Source of the DNA: JBBDWJ01 sp040902925
GTDB lineage: Bacteria; Acidobacteriota; Terriglobia; Bryobacterales; UBA6623
Length of the DNA: 64,000 bases
Direction: 5' to 3'
Assembly: GCA_040902925.1 (NCBI GenBank)
Contig: JBBDWJ010000321.1
Span: forward strand, 3,951 to 67,950
In this document: positions 19,878 through 29,191 of the stretch, in pieces
Numbering within the stretch: the stretch's first letter is position 1
Layout of the letters: each line of letters opens with the position of its first letter
Notes under the pieces: generated by a model
The model's input: only the letters and a program-made list of their open reading frames with translations
Database searches by the model: none
What the model was told of the DNA's origin: nothing
Made by a program: the position numbers and the translations under genes

Positions 19878-22800
19878 TTGTGCAAGAATCATGACACGTT
19901 GGGGGAGCCAGGGGCCATTTCGTCCCGTTACCAACTCGGGGAGGTCGTAGCCCGAGGCGGGATGGGTGTGGTCTACAAGGCTTACGACGCGCTCATCAAG
20001 CGGCCGGTCGCGGTCAAGACCCTCAATGACATCCGGGACGCGGCCGCGCTCGCGCTGTTCTACAAAGAGTGGGGTGTACTGGCCTCGCTCGTTCATCCCA
20101 ACATCGTTCAGGTCTACGACGTCGGCAAGTTTGAAGCGCACGGCGAAACGGTGCCGTTCTTCGTCATGCCGCTGCTGCCGGGCGAGACTCTGAGCAAGCT
20201 GATCTACGACAGCAGCCACCCGCTGACCATCACACGCGCGGTGGACATCATCTGCCAGGCGTGCCGCGGGATTCAGGCGGCGCATGACGCCAAGCTGGTT
20301 CACCGCGACATCAAGCCCAGCAACATTCTGGTGCTCGACGACGATTCGGTAAAGATTATCGACTTCGGCGTGGCGCACCTAGTGGGGAAGGAAGGCACGA
20401 CCGGGCTGAAGGGCACGCCATACTACATGGCGCCCGAGCAGATCCGGCTGCAGGGGCCTTCCGCGCTTACCGACATTTATTCGCTCGGTGTTGTGGCGTA
20501 TGAGGCGCTGACCGGGCGGCGTCCCATTCAAGGGTCCTCGGACGCGGAGATCGCCGACGCGATTTTGAACCATATTCCGCCGTCCGCTTCGGACATCAAT
20601 CCCACGATCGACCAGATGATGAGCCGGGTGCTGCACAAGGCGATGGCCAAACACCCCTGGCATCGTTTCAGCAGTGCGCGCGAGTTCGGCGAGGCGCTGC
20701 AGAAAGTGATGCGCAACGAGCCGCTGGAGATTTTTGATCCGAGCCGCATCCAGCCGCGCATCGAACGGGCGCAGCGGGCCTTTGAGGGCGGAGATTTCGC
20801 GTTTGCTTCCGAAGTGCTCGGCGAGCTCGAAGGCGAAGGGTGCCTCGATCAGGAGATCACGCTGCTGCGGCGCAAGCTGATCGAGCGGCAGCGCAAAGAC
20901 TGCATTCGGACGTTGATCGAGGGAGCGGCGCGGTGCCTCGAGGAGCAGGAATACCCCTTGGCGCTGCGCAAGGTGCAGGAGGCGTTGGACCTCGATCCGC
21001 ACGACGGCGATGTGTTGTCGCTGAAGGCACGCATTGAAACGGCCAGCCTGCCGCACAAGATCGGCGACTGGATGAGCCGTGCGCAGCGGCACTTGGAGAG
21101 CGGGGCGTTCGCGCAGGCGCGTAAGGTGCTGCAAAGCGTGCTTGACGCGCAGCCGGGCCAGCCGGAGGCGCAGCGGCTGCTGGCGCAGGTCAACGAGCGC
21201 GAGAATCAGCCTGTACGGGCGCGCGAGCCGAAAGCTAAGCCCGACCGTGCGGGGAGGCCCGACCATGCGGGGAGCGGCAGTGTGCGGCCGCTCATCCATG
21301 ACAGCAAGCGCGAAGAAGCGGTTTCGTGGTGTTTGGCCAAGGTGGGGCAACTGCAACGGGAAGGGAAGGCCGAAGACGCTTTTCAGCTCGTCGAACGGGT
21401 GCTCGAGACTTATCCAGGAGTGTCGCGACTGGAGCAGTTGCGCGAAACGCTGCGGCCCTTAGGGACGAGGCCCGGCGCCGATACGGCCAAGGCGCGCGAC
21501 CTGGAAGAGTTGCAACGGATCGCCCACCAGGTGGGGCATTCCGGCGGCCAAGGCGTTGCGGGGGGACTGGAGGCCAGAGCGGAGGCCATTGAGCGAAACT
21601 GGCCGGGGGATGCGGAAGTTGCGGCGCGGGCCGCGGAGGTGTATCGACAACTTCGCGAGCAGCATGATCCAGACTTCGCAGCGATTCCGGCCAAGCCTTT
21701 TGGCCGCGCCGTGACGTCGAGCGGCGAAGTGGAAGCGAGCCCGGCAACTTCCGACGCTGCCGCCGCACGGCATGCCGTTGCAGCTAGCTACGGCGGCGCT
21801 GTGACAGACGCGCCGCGCATTGAGGCTCCGGGCAGGGAGGCCCCGGGCACCGACGCTCCGGGTTACGGCACATTCGCCGGCGAGGCGGGTGGTTCGCGCG
21901 CGCCCGCAAAAACTGCGTCCAACACAGCGCCTTCCGTTCAACGTGCAGGAGCGGCGAAGCAAACCGCCGCGCCGAAGGCCGCCAGGCAGGCCGGCGAGAC
22001 GCAAGCCTGGCTGCTCAACGTTGTATCGGCCGCGGCGTTGTTAAGCCGTCGTGGCGTGCGCAATGTCTATGTCTGGGTGGCGGCGGCCGCGGTACTGGGA
22101 TTGGTTCTCGCCCTGGTTGCGGCGGCCCTTCTGAAGCGCACGCCGCCGGCTGCTGAGCCCGCGGCGCTAGCTGCGGTGCAACTGAGAGTCGAACCGGCCG
22201 GCGCGAAAGTCGTCCTGGCAGGCGGCGGCGAAAATTTCGAGTGCACAGCGCCGGATTGCGCGTTAAACGTGCCGGCCGGCGACTATACATTGACCGCAAG
22301 CCTTACGGGATACCGGCCGGTGCGCGAGACGGTTTCGATCGAAACAGGGTCGCCGGCTCCGCTGGCGTTCACTTTGGAGGCACTGCCGGTCTTGCTGCGC
22401 TTGATCAGCGACCTGCAGCGCGCTTCGGTCCGCGTTGATGGCGAGGAGATCGCGACGCCGGTTGAGGAAGGGTTTCTCGAACTGATTCTCAGCCCGGGAG
22501 TGTATCCGGTCGAGGTGCGCAGCGGTTCGTCGTCGGCGTCGATGGTTGTCGATGTCGCGCCGGGGCGGGCGCCGCGTTTTGGGGAAGCGATCCAGGCGCG
22601 CGAGTTTCAGGTATATGCGGTGGCGAGTTTTGGCGATTCGGCCGAGTTGCGAAGCAGCGCCGCAAGCGTCGCGGTGCACGTCGATGGACAGGAACGCGGG
22701 GCGGCAACCGACGGCGTGCTGCAACTGGCAGGGCTTTCCACGGGGCTGCACGAGTTGACATTCACGACCGCGGAGGGGCAGATCCGGCGCAGTTTCGAAA

Positions 22801-24068
22801 TCAGCGAGGAGCCGGCGCTGACGGCCGTGCTGATCACCGACCGCAACCTCGGCAGCTTGCTTGTGGAAGCCGGCGTCGAGGGAGCGGAAGTGTCGATCAA
22901 CGACGGGCGCTATCGCAAGCAGACCGCGGGCAGCGGCCGTGTTCGATTGTGGCTCGCGCCGGGCGAATACACCGCTTCGGTCGTCAAAGACGGCCACGAA
23001 TCGGCCGCGCCGCAGGCCTTTACGATTCGCAAAGGCGACGAAACGCGGCTCGATTTTGAGCTGCCGGTGAAGCCGCAGATGGCGCGGCTGGAAATCGCGG
23101 GCGCGCCGGCCGGCGCCGAGGTCTGGCTCGACGATAAACGAATCGGGCAGGTGGATCGCGGCGGAGCGTTCGGCACGAGCGTGCCGGCGGGATCGCACCG
23201 TGTCGCGCTGCGCAATCTGCCCGAGATGTACGCTTCGCAAGAGATCGAGAAGAGTTTTGCCGAAGGAGCCACGGTTGCCTTCAGCGGCGAGACTCTTCCG
23301 CTGCGCGCGGTCAAAGGTAAAGTGCAGATTCAGGTCGAGCCCGAGGGCGTCGAAGCGTCGATCACCATCAGGCAAGAAGGCGGCGCCGCGCAGCCGGCAC
23401 AAGCGGGCACGCACTACCGCGAGGCGGGCGACTATATTGTTTCGGCTACCGCTGCGGGTTTTCAACCTTCGGAAGACGGCCGGCGTGTCACTGTTGGGCA
23501 AACCACTGTTTTCCGCCTGACGCTGCGGCGCGCGGTGGTCGAGCAGGCGCGCCGCCGTTTTGCGTTTGAGGATTTAGCGAAGATCCCCGGCTTCGAGAAC
23601 ATCAAGGGCGTCATGGTGCGCAACGGCGGCGACGTAGCACTGTTGCCGTTTACGCCTTCCGGCGGGTCGTACACGTTTACGGCGAACGTTCGTGGTGGCG
23701 GTCTGTTTTCACTGCGCCACGTGGGTATCGGCAAGCCGCGACTGCAATGGGTTGTCGATTATACCGACGCCGGCAACTACGTCTTGTTCGAGTTCGGCGA
23801 GAACGCCTTGTCGCGGACTCTGGTGAGCGGCGGCAAGCGCGGCGAGACGGTCAAGATCGCTCACGAGTGCCCGAAATCGGAGTACTACTCCATCACGGTG
23901 GAAGTGTCCGCGCGGGCGGTGACGAACAAAGCGCTCTGCGGCGGGCAGTGGGTGGTGCTCGAGCGTTGGGATTCGCAAGGGGCGAACCTGGCCGATGGAA
24001 AGTTTGGGTTTTTCGTCCCGAACAAGAGCACGCTGGCGATTTCGCACTTTGAGGCAGTCGCGCCTTGA
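19878..24068 (+). CDS. Membrane Ser/Thr protein kinase with PEGA-like repeats
   Basis: Hanks-type (PknB-like) signalling kinase of 1396 residues. The kinase domain (about 18-285) has the glycine loop (VARGGMGVVYKA), Lys47 (VAVKTL), the catalytic loop HRDIKPSN with Asp144, DFG at 162-164, and GTPYYMAPEQ. The region 290-450 is helical and TPR-like (AQRAFEGGDFAFASEVLGEL, ALRKVQEALDLDPHDGD, ARKVLQSVLDAQPGQPEAQR). A Pro/Ala-rich linker leads to one membrane helix near 728-755 (VYVWVAAAAVLGLVLALVAA). Outside are several beta-rich PEGA-type units (VEPAGAKVVLAGG, AGDYTLTASLTGYRP, GAPAGAEVWLDDKRIG) and a C-terminal beta-sandwich. The start is a GTG. The ligand and targets are unknown. Confidence 0.9.
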   Translation: MCKNHDTLGEPGAISSRYQLGEVVARGGMGVVYKAYDALIKRPVAVKTLNDIRDAAALALFYKEWGVLASLVHPNIVQVYDVGKFEAHGETVPFFVMPLLPGETLSKLIYDSSHPLTITRAVDIICQACRGIQAAHDAKLVHRDIKPSNILVLDDDSVKIIDFGVAHLVGKEGTTGLKGTPYYMAPEQIRLQGPSALTDIYSLGVVAYEALTGRRPIQGSSDAEIADAILNHIPPSASDINPTIDQMMSRVLHKAMAKHPWHRFSSAREFGEALQKVMRNEPLEIFDPSRIQPRIERAQRAFEGGDFAFASEVLGELEGEGCLDQEITLLRRKLIERQRKDCIRTLIEGAARCLEEQEYPLALRKVQEALDLDPHDGDVLSLKARIETASLPHKIGDWMSRAQRHLESGAFAQARKVLQSVLDAQPGQPEAQRLLAQVNERENQPVRAREPKAKPDRAGRPDHAGSGSVRPLIHDSKREEAVSWCLAKVGQLQREGKAEDAFQLVERVLETYPGVSRLEQLRETLRPLGTRPGADTAKARDLEELQRIAHQVGHSGGQGVAGGLEARAEAIERNWPGDAEVAARAAEVYRQLREQHDPDFAAIPAKPFGRAVTSSGEVEASPATSDAAAARHAVAASYGGAVTDAPRIEAPGREAPGTDAPGYGTFAGEAGGSRAPAKTASNTAPSVQRAGAAKQTAAPKAARQAGETQAWLLNVVSAAALLSRRGVRNVYVWVAAAAVLGLVLALVAAALLKRTPPAAEPAALAAVQLRVEPAGAKVVLAGGGENFECTAPDCALNVPAGDYTLTASLTGYRPVRETVSIETGSPAPLAFTLEALPVLLRLISDLQRASVRVDGEEIATPVEEGFLELILSPGVYPVEVRSGSSSASMVVDVAPGRAPRFGEAIQAREFQVYAVASFGDSAELRSSAASVAVHVDGQERGAATDGVLQLAGLSTGLHELTFTTAEGQIRRSFEISEEPALTAVLITDRNLGSLLVEAGVEGAEVSINDGRYRKQTAGSGRVRLWLAPGEYTASVVKDGHESAAPQAFTIRKGDETRLDFELPVKPQMARLEIAGAPAGAEVWLDDKRIGQVDRGGAFGTSVPAGSHRVALRNLPEMYASQEIEKSFAEGATVAFSGETLPLRAVKGKVQIQVEPEGVEASITIRQEGGAAQPAQAGTHYREAGDYIVSATAAGFQPSEDGRRVTVGQTTVFRLTLRRAVVEQARRRFAFEDLAKIPGFENIKGVMVRNGGDVALLPFTPSGGSYTFTANVRGGGLFSLRHVGIGKPRLQWVVDYTDAGNYVLFEFGENALSRTLVSGGKRGETVKIAHECPKSEYYSITVEVSARAVTNKALCGGQWVVLERWDSQGANLADGKFGFFVPNKSTLAISHFEAVAP

Positions 24069-24083
24069 AGCAGGTCGCGGCTT

Positions 24084-24243
24084 GTGCGGGGCGGGGACAG
24101 TTACCTCAGTGTGGGGTCACCCGCGGCAGGTACTGTGTGCGGGGCGGGGACTGCGGGGCGCGGACAAGTGCGGGGCGGGGACAGTCACCCGCCGTACAAC
24201 ACGGGTATTTGGTCGAAGGTGCGGAGGGCGGGTGACTGTCCCC
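24084..24243. repeat. REP-like element: direct copies plus 17-bp inverted repeat
   Basis: Just after the kinase gene, a GTGCGGGGCGGGGAC-type unit appears at about 24084, 24137 and 24169 with a degenerate copy at 24152. The last copy runs into GGGGACAGTCACCCGCC (24177-24193), which pairs perfectly with its complement at 24227-24243 across a 33-base loop. The arrangement resembles degraded REP/BIME repeats. Confidence 0.75.
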
Positions 24244-24280
24244 ATCGCGCACTTACGCCCGCATCGGCAGCGAAGCTAAA

Positions 24281-24826
24281 CTACGCCGGTTCTGTTTCCA
24301 GCGCGAAGACGCGTTCGAACTCCGCGACGGCGTGCGGACCCAGCCGCTCGGCCATGCGGCGGTATGCGTCGCGGCGAAAGTCCCATTCCTTCGACCGCGG
24401 GATCTGTTCCAAACGATCAACCAACTGGATCCGAAGCAGATCGTCGAAGTCCTGCTCCGATATCGCGATCGGCTCGCCCGTAAGACGGTCCGTCATCTGG
24501 TACGGAGGAGTGCCGCGCTCGATTTCCTGATCGAGCGAGTCGTAAACGACGGCGCAGAACAGGTACGCTAGGCGCTCGGCCCGCTCGCCGATCAGCGCTT
24601 GCACGTCGGCGCGGCGCTCCAAGGGCAGCTTGAACTTTTGGAAAAGTCCTGTGCCGTAGATCGAATGGAAGAGCCCACCGTGGGCGACATCGTCGTCGTA
24701 ACCCCATTTCTTCAGGTCGCGATAGACCGACACAATATGTCCCAAGTAGGAGCCGCCCGTGTGCGGCACATCGGCGGCGGCTGCCTGGCGGAGAAAAGCG
24801 ATCATTTCATCGAAGGAAGCGGGCAT
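24281..24826 (-). CDS. HD-like protein of the DUF6817 type
   Basis: Soluble protein of 181 residues with no signal peptide. The N-terminal half has spaced histidines in a helical context (VPHTGGSYLGHIVSVYRDLKKWG, then DDVAHGGLFHSIYGTGLF), matching the HD-like DUF6817 family as I recall it; the His/Asp set could bind a metal, but no enzymatic activity is established. The C-terminal part is helical and acidic. The start is supported by AGGAG six bases before the ATG (CAGGAGTAACC). It is flanked by the kinase (convergent) and the SGNH hydrolase (divergent), neither of which suggests a pathway. The gene is secure, the function uncertain. Confidence 0.65.
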   Translation of the reverse strand: MPASFDEMIAFLRQAAAADVPHTGGSYLGHIVSVYRDLKKWGYDDDVAHGGLFHSIYGTGLFQKFKLPLERRADVQALIGERAERLAYLFCAVVYDSLDQEIERGTPPYQMTDRLTGEPIAISEQDFDDLLRIQLVDRLEQIPRSKEWDFRRDAYRRMAERLGPHAVAEFERVFALETEPA

Positions 24827-25041
24827 GGTTACTCCTGAAGTTCAACGACTCAGCAGAGCTCAATGACCTAACAATCTAGCGAGGAGTTGCCGTTGAATGC
24901 AAATGCGAGCCGGTGGGTCAGTAACAGGTTCTTTTGAATCCCAAGTAGCAACGGTCCGTCGCTGCACCGTCAACAAGGCCGAACCCGCGAACCCGCGAGA
25001 CTGGTGGCTTTTCGCGGCTGATTCGTCTACCATCTTGGGTC

Positions 25042-25758
25042 ATGAGATGCTCTGTTAAGACTTTCCTGGCTTTCTTGCTTCTCGCAGGTGTTGCGTTTGC
25101 GAACACGGCCATCGAGCCCGTTCCTCGAGATGAGAAATGGGTGGGGCGGCATGAGGGTTTTGTTGCTGAGGCCCAGAAGGGCGGCATCGACCTTTTGTTT
25201 CTCGGGGACTCGATCACCGATGGCTGGCGTACGCGGGGCAAAGAGGTTTGGGATCGTGAGTATACGCCGCTGAACGCCGCGAATTTTGGGATCGGAGGCG
25301 ATCGCACCGAACATGTTCTGTGGCGGCTGCGCAATGGCGAGGCCGAGGGCTATAAGCCCAAGCTGGTTGTGCTCATGATCGGCACGAACAATACCGGCTT
25401 CGAACGGGACAAGACGACGCCGCGCAATACGCCGTCTGAGATCGTGGAAGGCGTTACCACGATCGTCAAGGATTTGCGCTCAGACTTTCCCGATGCGAAG
25501 ATTCTGCTGCTTGCCATCTTTCCGCGCGGCGAGAAGGACTCGTTGCAGCGCGGTCAGGTTGCCGAGGTTAACAAGCAGATCGCGAAGTTGCACGACGGCT
25601 CGCACGTCCACTACCTCGACATCGGCGCGAAATTTCTCGATGCGGAGGGGAATATCCCCGCCGACATCATGCCGGACTTGCTGCATCCCCACGAGAAGGG
25701 TTATGGGATTTGGGCGGATGCGATCCGCGAGCCAGTGAAGCGGCTGATGGGGAAATGA
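25042..25758 (+). CDS. Exported SGNH/GDSL hydrolase
   Basis: Secreted esterase or acetylhydrolase of 238 residues with a short Sec signal (TFLAFLLLAGVAFA-NT). The four SGNH blocks are visible: block I LLFLGDSITDGW with nucleophile Ser57, block II NFGIGGDRTEHVLWRL (oxyanion Gly), block III VVLMIGTNN (Asn), and block V DLLHPHEKGY with Asp212 and His215. Its closest look is to the platelet-activating-factor acetylhydrolase subunit-like group common in Planctomycetes and Acidobacteria, which may remove acyl groups from carbohydrates. It is divergent from the HD-like gene and stands alone. Activity class is secure; substrate unknown. Confidence 0.9.
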   Translation: MRCSVKTFLAFLLLAGVAFANTAIEPVPRDEKWVGRHEGFVAEAQKGGIDLLFLGDSITDGWRTRGKEVWDREYTPLNAANFGIGGDRTEHVLWRLRNGEAEGYKPKLVVLMIGTNNTGFERDKTTPRNTPSEIVEGVTTIVKDLRSDFPDAKILLLAIFPRGEKDSLQRGQVAEVNKQIAKLHDGSHVHYLDIGAKFLDAEGNIPADIMPDLLHPHEKGYGIWADAIREPVKRLMGK

Positions 25759-25800
25759 CGCGGCCCGATCGGGTTTCCAGGCATCTGGTCATCTAGAACA

Positions 25801-25830
25801 GGACCGCCAAGCGTGCCGGTCCTCACTGCT
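25801..25830 (-). repeat. 3'-end hairpin repeat, family 2, copy A
   Basis: GGACCG, nine variable bases, then CCGGTCCTCACTGC; the first and last blocks pair as a hairpin. It begins directly at the stop of the membrane-protein gene on the minus strand. The same layout with identical spacing recurs at 55852-55881, again at a minus-strand gene end. Confidence 0.75.
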
Positions 25831-27472
25831 TGGGGCGGAGGCGGCGGAAGCCGTCGGGCCCACCGATTTCCTTATCCGTCTCGAGCTTCTGAAAGTACTC
25901 GACCACTTCACTCCAGATTAGCTCGGGATTGTCCTTTTCCACCCAGCCCCATTCGGGTTGCGGCTTATCGGCGAACAAGCGCTTGGAAACCCACACCTCG
26001 CCGTCTTGATCCCATGCGCGCCGGATTGCTTGCGAAACACGCTGCGGCCACTGGCCTGCCTGGGCGTCCATCGGATCGGTCAGATAGTAGACGGGTAGTT
26101 GTGTTTCGAGCGCCAAGGGATGAAACGGGAAGCGGTGGTAGAAATCGTGGATGCCGTCGCGGAAGGAAAGCAACACGACGCGGCTCGCCGGCGGCAGAAC
26201 TTGTTTGGCGGCCTCGATGCGATCGATGTCCGGCTCGAACTGCTGCCGGGCTGTGGCGACCGCGTAGTTGGGAAGATTGACGCCAATCATGGCGACGAGC
26301 AGGATCGCTAGCGCCGCCTGCGTGGGACGCCGCCAGGAAAAGTCGCGGCAAAGATAGGCCACAACAACGATCAGCATCGGGTAAAGCGGAAGGTAACGCT
26401 CGGCGCTGCCGGCTTCGTATGCCAGCGCGAAGGAAAGCAGCCCGGCGGCGGAGGCGGCGAGCGGCAACAGCAGTTTGCGGCCCGCTTGTGTAGTCGCGAG
26501 GCCGAACAGCGTGAGACCGAGAACGCAGTGGACGAGCAGGATCTTCCATAGGCTTGCCGTGAGAAGGTCCCACAGAGTGGTTTGCGCGTAGGGGTCGCCG
26601 AGCATGTAGCGCTTGATCGTCATGCCATCGTTGCCGAGATCCAGAAAGGCGCGCGGGATGCCGGCGCCGATGCGCAGCCAGTTGCGTGTTTGCGCATAGC
26701 CGTGACCCGCGTCGGAGATCCATGCGTGCAGGCCGGCCACGGAATCGACATGGAGAACAGCCGCCGCCATGCCGTACAGCAACGTCCCGATGATCAATGT
26801 GGCGACGGTCAACCGCGCGACGAACACGAGACGCTGGCGGCCTTCCGCCGTGTTCAACGCCAGCGAATCACGGCGCCAGACGATGGCGAGCACGGCCGCG
26901 CCGGGCAGCGAGAAAAGATAGGCCACCCACAGAGTGCAGGAAACGGCGAGTGCGGCTCCGGCGGTGCAGGCTGCGCCCCAAGTGAGACGGCCGGTTTTTG
27001 CCGCGGAGACGACTAGGGCGATGCCGGCTAATTGCATGGCAAGGCCTGGGACGTAGGCCGTGCCGGTTTGCGACATGTTGAGGAAAGCGCTGCTCACCAG
27101 CAAACCAGTGCTGACGGCGAAGGCTATTGTTGTGCTGCCCGAGACTTTTTCGGCGAGGAAGAAGGCCAGAAGAACGCTTGCCAGCCCGGCGGCCAGGTTG
27201 ATGGCGATCAGCGGGGGAAAGACGGCGAAGTAGCTTTGGCCGATGCGCGGGCGCGTCCAGCGTTCGGTCAACTCGTTGGCAAGCCAGCCAGTGGGGCGCC
27301 ATAGCAAGTGCCCAAAATCCCACAGGTGCGGCTCAGTGATCGACGCGGCGTGTTGGATGTCGGCCGCGTACATGTTTGTATCGCTGTAGGATTGCGGTGC
27401 GGTGAGCAGGACGACGGCGAGGAACAGAAGAGCGATCGCTCCGTAGGATTGTGCTTTGGAGGGCTTCGGCAT
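25823..27472 (-). CDS. Polytopic membrane protein, GT-C glycosyltransferase-like
   Basis: Integral membrane protein of 549 residues with 10-12 predicted helices and a C-terminal soluble region of about 150 residues. The order is one helix (AIALLFLAVVLLTAP), an outside loop with acidic and aromatic residues (YSDTNMYAADIQHA, then HLWDFGHLLWRP), and a long helix bundle. This resembles lipid-linked-sugar-dependent transferases and related acidobacterial membrane proteins, but the catalytic Asp is less clear than in the glycosyltransferase near 3 kb. The C-terminal part (VVLLSFRDGIHDFYHRFPFHP, then GEVWVSKRLF) looks globular. Its stop lies within a repeat hairpin that may end the transcript. Function not established. 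Confidence 0.6.
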   Translation of the reverse strand: MPKPSKAQSYGAIALLFLAVVLLTAPQSYSDTNMYAADIQHAASITEPHLWDFGHLLWRPTGWLANELTERWTRPRIGQSYFAVFPPLIAINLAAGLASVLLAFFLAEKVSGSTTIAFAVSTGLLVSSAFLNMSQTGTAYVPGLAMQLAGIALVVSAAKTGRLTWGAACTAGAALAVSCTLWVAYLFSLPGAAVLAIVWRRDSLALNTAEGRQRLVFVARLTVATLIIGTLLYGMAAAVLHVDSVAGLHAWISDAGHGYAQTRNWLRIGAGIPRAFLDLGNDGMTIKRYMLGDPYAQTTLWDLLTASLWKILLVHCVLGLTLFGLATTQAGRKLLLPLAASAAGLLSFALAYEAGSAERYLPLYPMLIVVVAYLCRDFSWRRPTQAALAILLVAMIGVNLPNYAVATARQQFEPDIDRIEAAKQVLPPASRVVLLSFRDGIHDFYHRFPFHPLALETQLPVYYLTDPMDAQAGQWPQRVSQAIRRAWDQDGEVWVSKRLFADKPQPEWGWVEKDNPELIWSEVVEYFQKLETDKEIGGPDGFRRLRPKQ

Positions 27473-27569
27473 GCAGGTTGAGCGCGCTTGGACCGCGTGC
27501 GCTTAGCGATAGTCGCCGCGTGGCGTTATTCACAAGTCAGCAGCTTGCGAGATTGGGGTAGGGCGTCCC

Positions 27570-27612
27570 GCCGAGCGGAGGCTCGACGGTGCAAGCTGAG
27601 AGCTTGCGCCAC
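27570..27612 (-). repeat. 3'-end double-hairpin repeat, family 1, copy A
   Basis: Two adjacent hairpins: GCAAGCT-GAG-AGCTTGC (27591-27607) and a GAGC/GCTC-centred stem beside it. The reverse complement of this stretch matches 50784-50826 at about 38 of 41 positions. It begins 8 bases past the stop of the permease remnant and lies in the same orientation relative to that gene as the copy after the metallo-beta-lactamase remnant. Confidence 0.8.
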
Positions 27613-27620
27613 GGACTCCT

Positions 27621-27790
27621 TCATTCATACCGCAATGCGTTCACCGGATGCACGCGCGTGGCGCGGCGGGCGGGTAGATAGCTTGCGAGCATCGCGGCTG
27701 TGGCGAGGGCCAACGATAGTCCTTCGAGGACAAGGGGGTCTGTGGAGCTTAGTGATTTTCTCAGAATCGCGGAGATGGCGTCCAAGCGCG
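27621..27790 (-). pseudogene. C-terminal remnant of a MacB/ADOP-type permease
   Basis: The last ~45 codons read SSTDPLVLEGLSLALATAAM and SYLPARRATRVHPVNALRYE before the stop. That is the almost invariant end of acidobacterial duplicated orphan permeases (ADOP, FtsX/MacB fold), in which a terminal helix is followed by PARRAxRVDPxxALRxE. Complete proteins have about 800 residues. Upstream the open frame continues with unrelated sequence and no FtsX domain, so only the 3' end survives. ADOP arrays are typical of Acidobacteriota, which agrees with the rest of the window. The fragment should be non-functional. Confidence 0.75.
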
Positions 27791-28039
27791 GTGGAGGGAA
27801 AGCCACAGCCTTGACCGCGCACCGGGGACCCGTCAGAAAGCCTGGGCGGCGCCTCAGAGGTTTCAATGTGGGATAATTTCGGCGAGTCGTGCTTCTAAGC
27901 CGGGCGCGCTGCAAGTTCCTGAGCGCCGTTAGAGCGGTTAGAGTGCTAGGCCCAAGCTCCAATTCATGCCCTTCCTTAACGTAACTTTGGCGCGATTCGA
28001 GTAACCCAGGGGGGCCGCGTACCGCCCTAGAGGAGAACC
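27791..28039. other. Intergenic region between permease remnant and secreted protein
   Basis: About 250 bases, part of a 600-base stretch without an intact gene. It holds no recognised motif and presumably contains the promoter of the next gene. Two good Shine-Dalgarno sequences occur at its right end and just beyond (see next entry). Confidence 0.4.
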
Positions 28040-28084
28040 ATGATGAGGAGTTCTTGGGAGCGAGATCACTTTCTAGGAGGAAAG

Positions 28085-29191
28085 ATGAGAGGACTGAAGA
28101 TTCAGGTATTGTGCCTGATGATACTTTTGGCGGCTTGCGTTGCTGGAGCCGCGACCCACGAAGGGCTTGCCACGCTGAAAAGCGGCAAAGCGGCATTGCA
28201 GTCAGCCGGCGTTTTGGCGTTCGGGCCTGACGGAATTCTTTTCGTCGGCGATTCACAGGGCGCGAAGGTATTTGCGCTTGACACGGCTGATCGCGACGCC
28301 GGATCGGGCAAGGTAAATATCTCCGGCATCAACGAAAAGGTTGCCGCGATGCTCGGGACCGCCGCCGATCAGGTGCTGATCAACGACATGGCGGTCAACC
28401 CGATTTCGAAGAAGGTGTATTTTTCCGTGTCGCGTGGGCGGGGGCCGGATGCGACACCGGTTATCTTGCGGGTGGGCTCGGCGGGCAAAATCGAAGAGCT
28501 TGCACTCGACAACATCAAGCACGACAGCGTCGAGATCGGCAACGCGGTGAGCGCTGACGCTAAGGACCGCCGCGGCGACAGTCTGCGCATGCAGGCGATC
28601 ACGGATTTGCACTACGTCGATGGCCAGGTGTTTATTGCCGGCCTCTCGAATGAAGAGTTTTCATCGAACCTTCGCTCGGTGTCTTTCCCATTCGCGACGG
28701 CCGACAAAGGGTCGAGCGTCGAGATTTTCCACGGCGCTCACGGGCGCTGGGAGACTAACTCGCCGGTTCGCACTTTTGTGCCGTATGAAGTGCAAGCCGA
28801 GACGAACCTGCTGGCCGCTTATACCTGCACGCCGCTGGTACGATTCCCGGTATCGAAGCTGAAACCGGGGACCAAAGTCGTCGGCACGACGATCGCCGAG
28901 TTGGGCAACCGCAACCGGCCGCTCGACATGATCGTTTACAAGCAGGGCGGCGTCGATCAGTTGCTGATGACCAATAGCAGCCGCGGCGTGATGAAGATGG
29001 CGATGACGGACGTCGGCAAGTACGATGCCATCACCGAGCCGGTGAAGGAAGAGAAAAGCGGACTGCCGTACGAGACGATCGAGCAACTCAAAGGTATCGA
29101 GCAACTCGACCAGCTCGACGACACGAGCGTGGTGATTTTGGCGCGCGCCGAGAGTGGATCGCTTGATCTGAAGACGATTCCGCTGCCCTAG
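28085..29191 (+). CDS. Exported beta-propeller-like protein of unknown function
   Basis: Secreted protein of 368 residues. I use the ATG at 28085 because AGGAGG lies six bases upstream and it yields a normal signal peptide (LKIQVLCLMILLAACVAGA-AT). An earlier in-frame ATG at 28040 also has a GAGGAG but adds 15 polar residues before the signal. The body has repeated short beta blades (GVLAFGPDGILFVGDSQG, MAVNPISKKVYFSVSRG, ITDLHYVDGQVFIAGLS, LDMIVYKQGGVDQLLMTNS), like a six- or seven-bladed propeller of the NHL/SMP-30 kind, without identifiable catalytic residues. It is followed about 190 bases later by another secreted protein on the same strand. Confidence 0.65.
   Translation: MRGLKIQVLCLMILLAACVAGAATHEGLATLKSGKAALQSAGVLAFGPDGILFVGDSQGAKVFALDTADRDAGSGKVNISGINEKVAAMLGTAADQVLINDMAVNPISKKVYFSVSRGRGPDATPVILRVGSAGKIEELALDNIKHDSVEIGNAVSADAKDRRGDSLRMQAITDLHYVDGQVFIAGLSNEEFSSNLRSVSFPFATADKGSSVEIFHGAHGRWETNSPVRTFVPYEVQAETNLLAAYTCTPLVRFPVSKLKPGTKVVGTTIAELGNRNRPLDMIVYKQGGVDQLLMTNSSRGVMKMAMTDVGKYDAITEPVKEEKSGLPYETIEQLKGIEQLDQLDDTSVVILARAESGSLDLKTIPLP

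Noticed and set aside
22263..23501. 412-codon frame antisense to the kinase
   Set aside because: Shadow of the PEGA-like region; rich in Arg and His, no motif.
24084..24243. Possible CRISPR array
   Set aside because: Units are close but unevenly spaced, spacers are not of constant length, and no cas gene is near.
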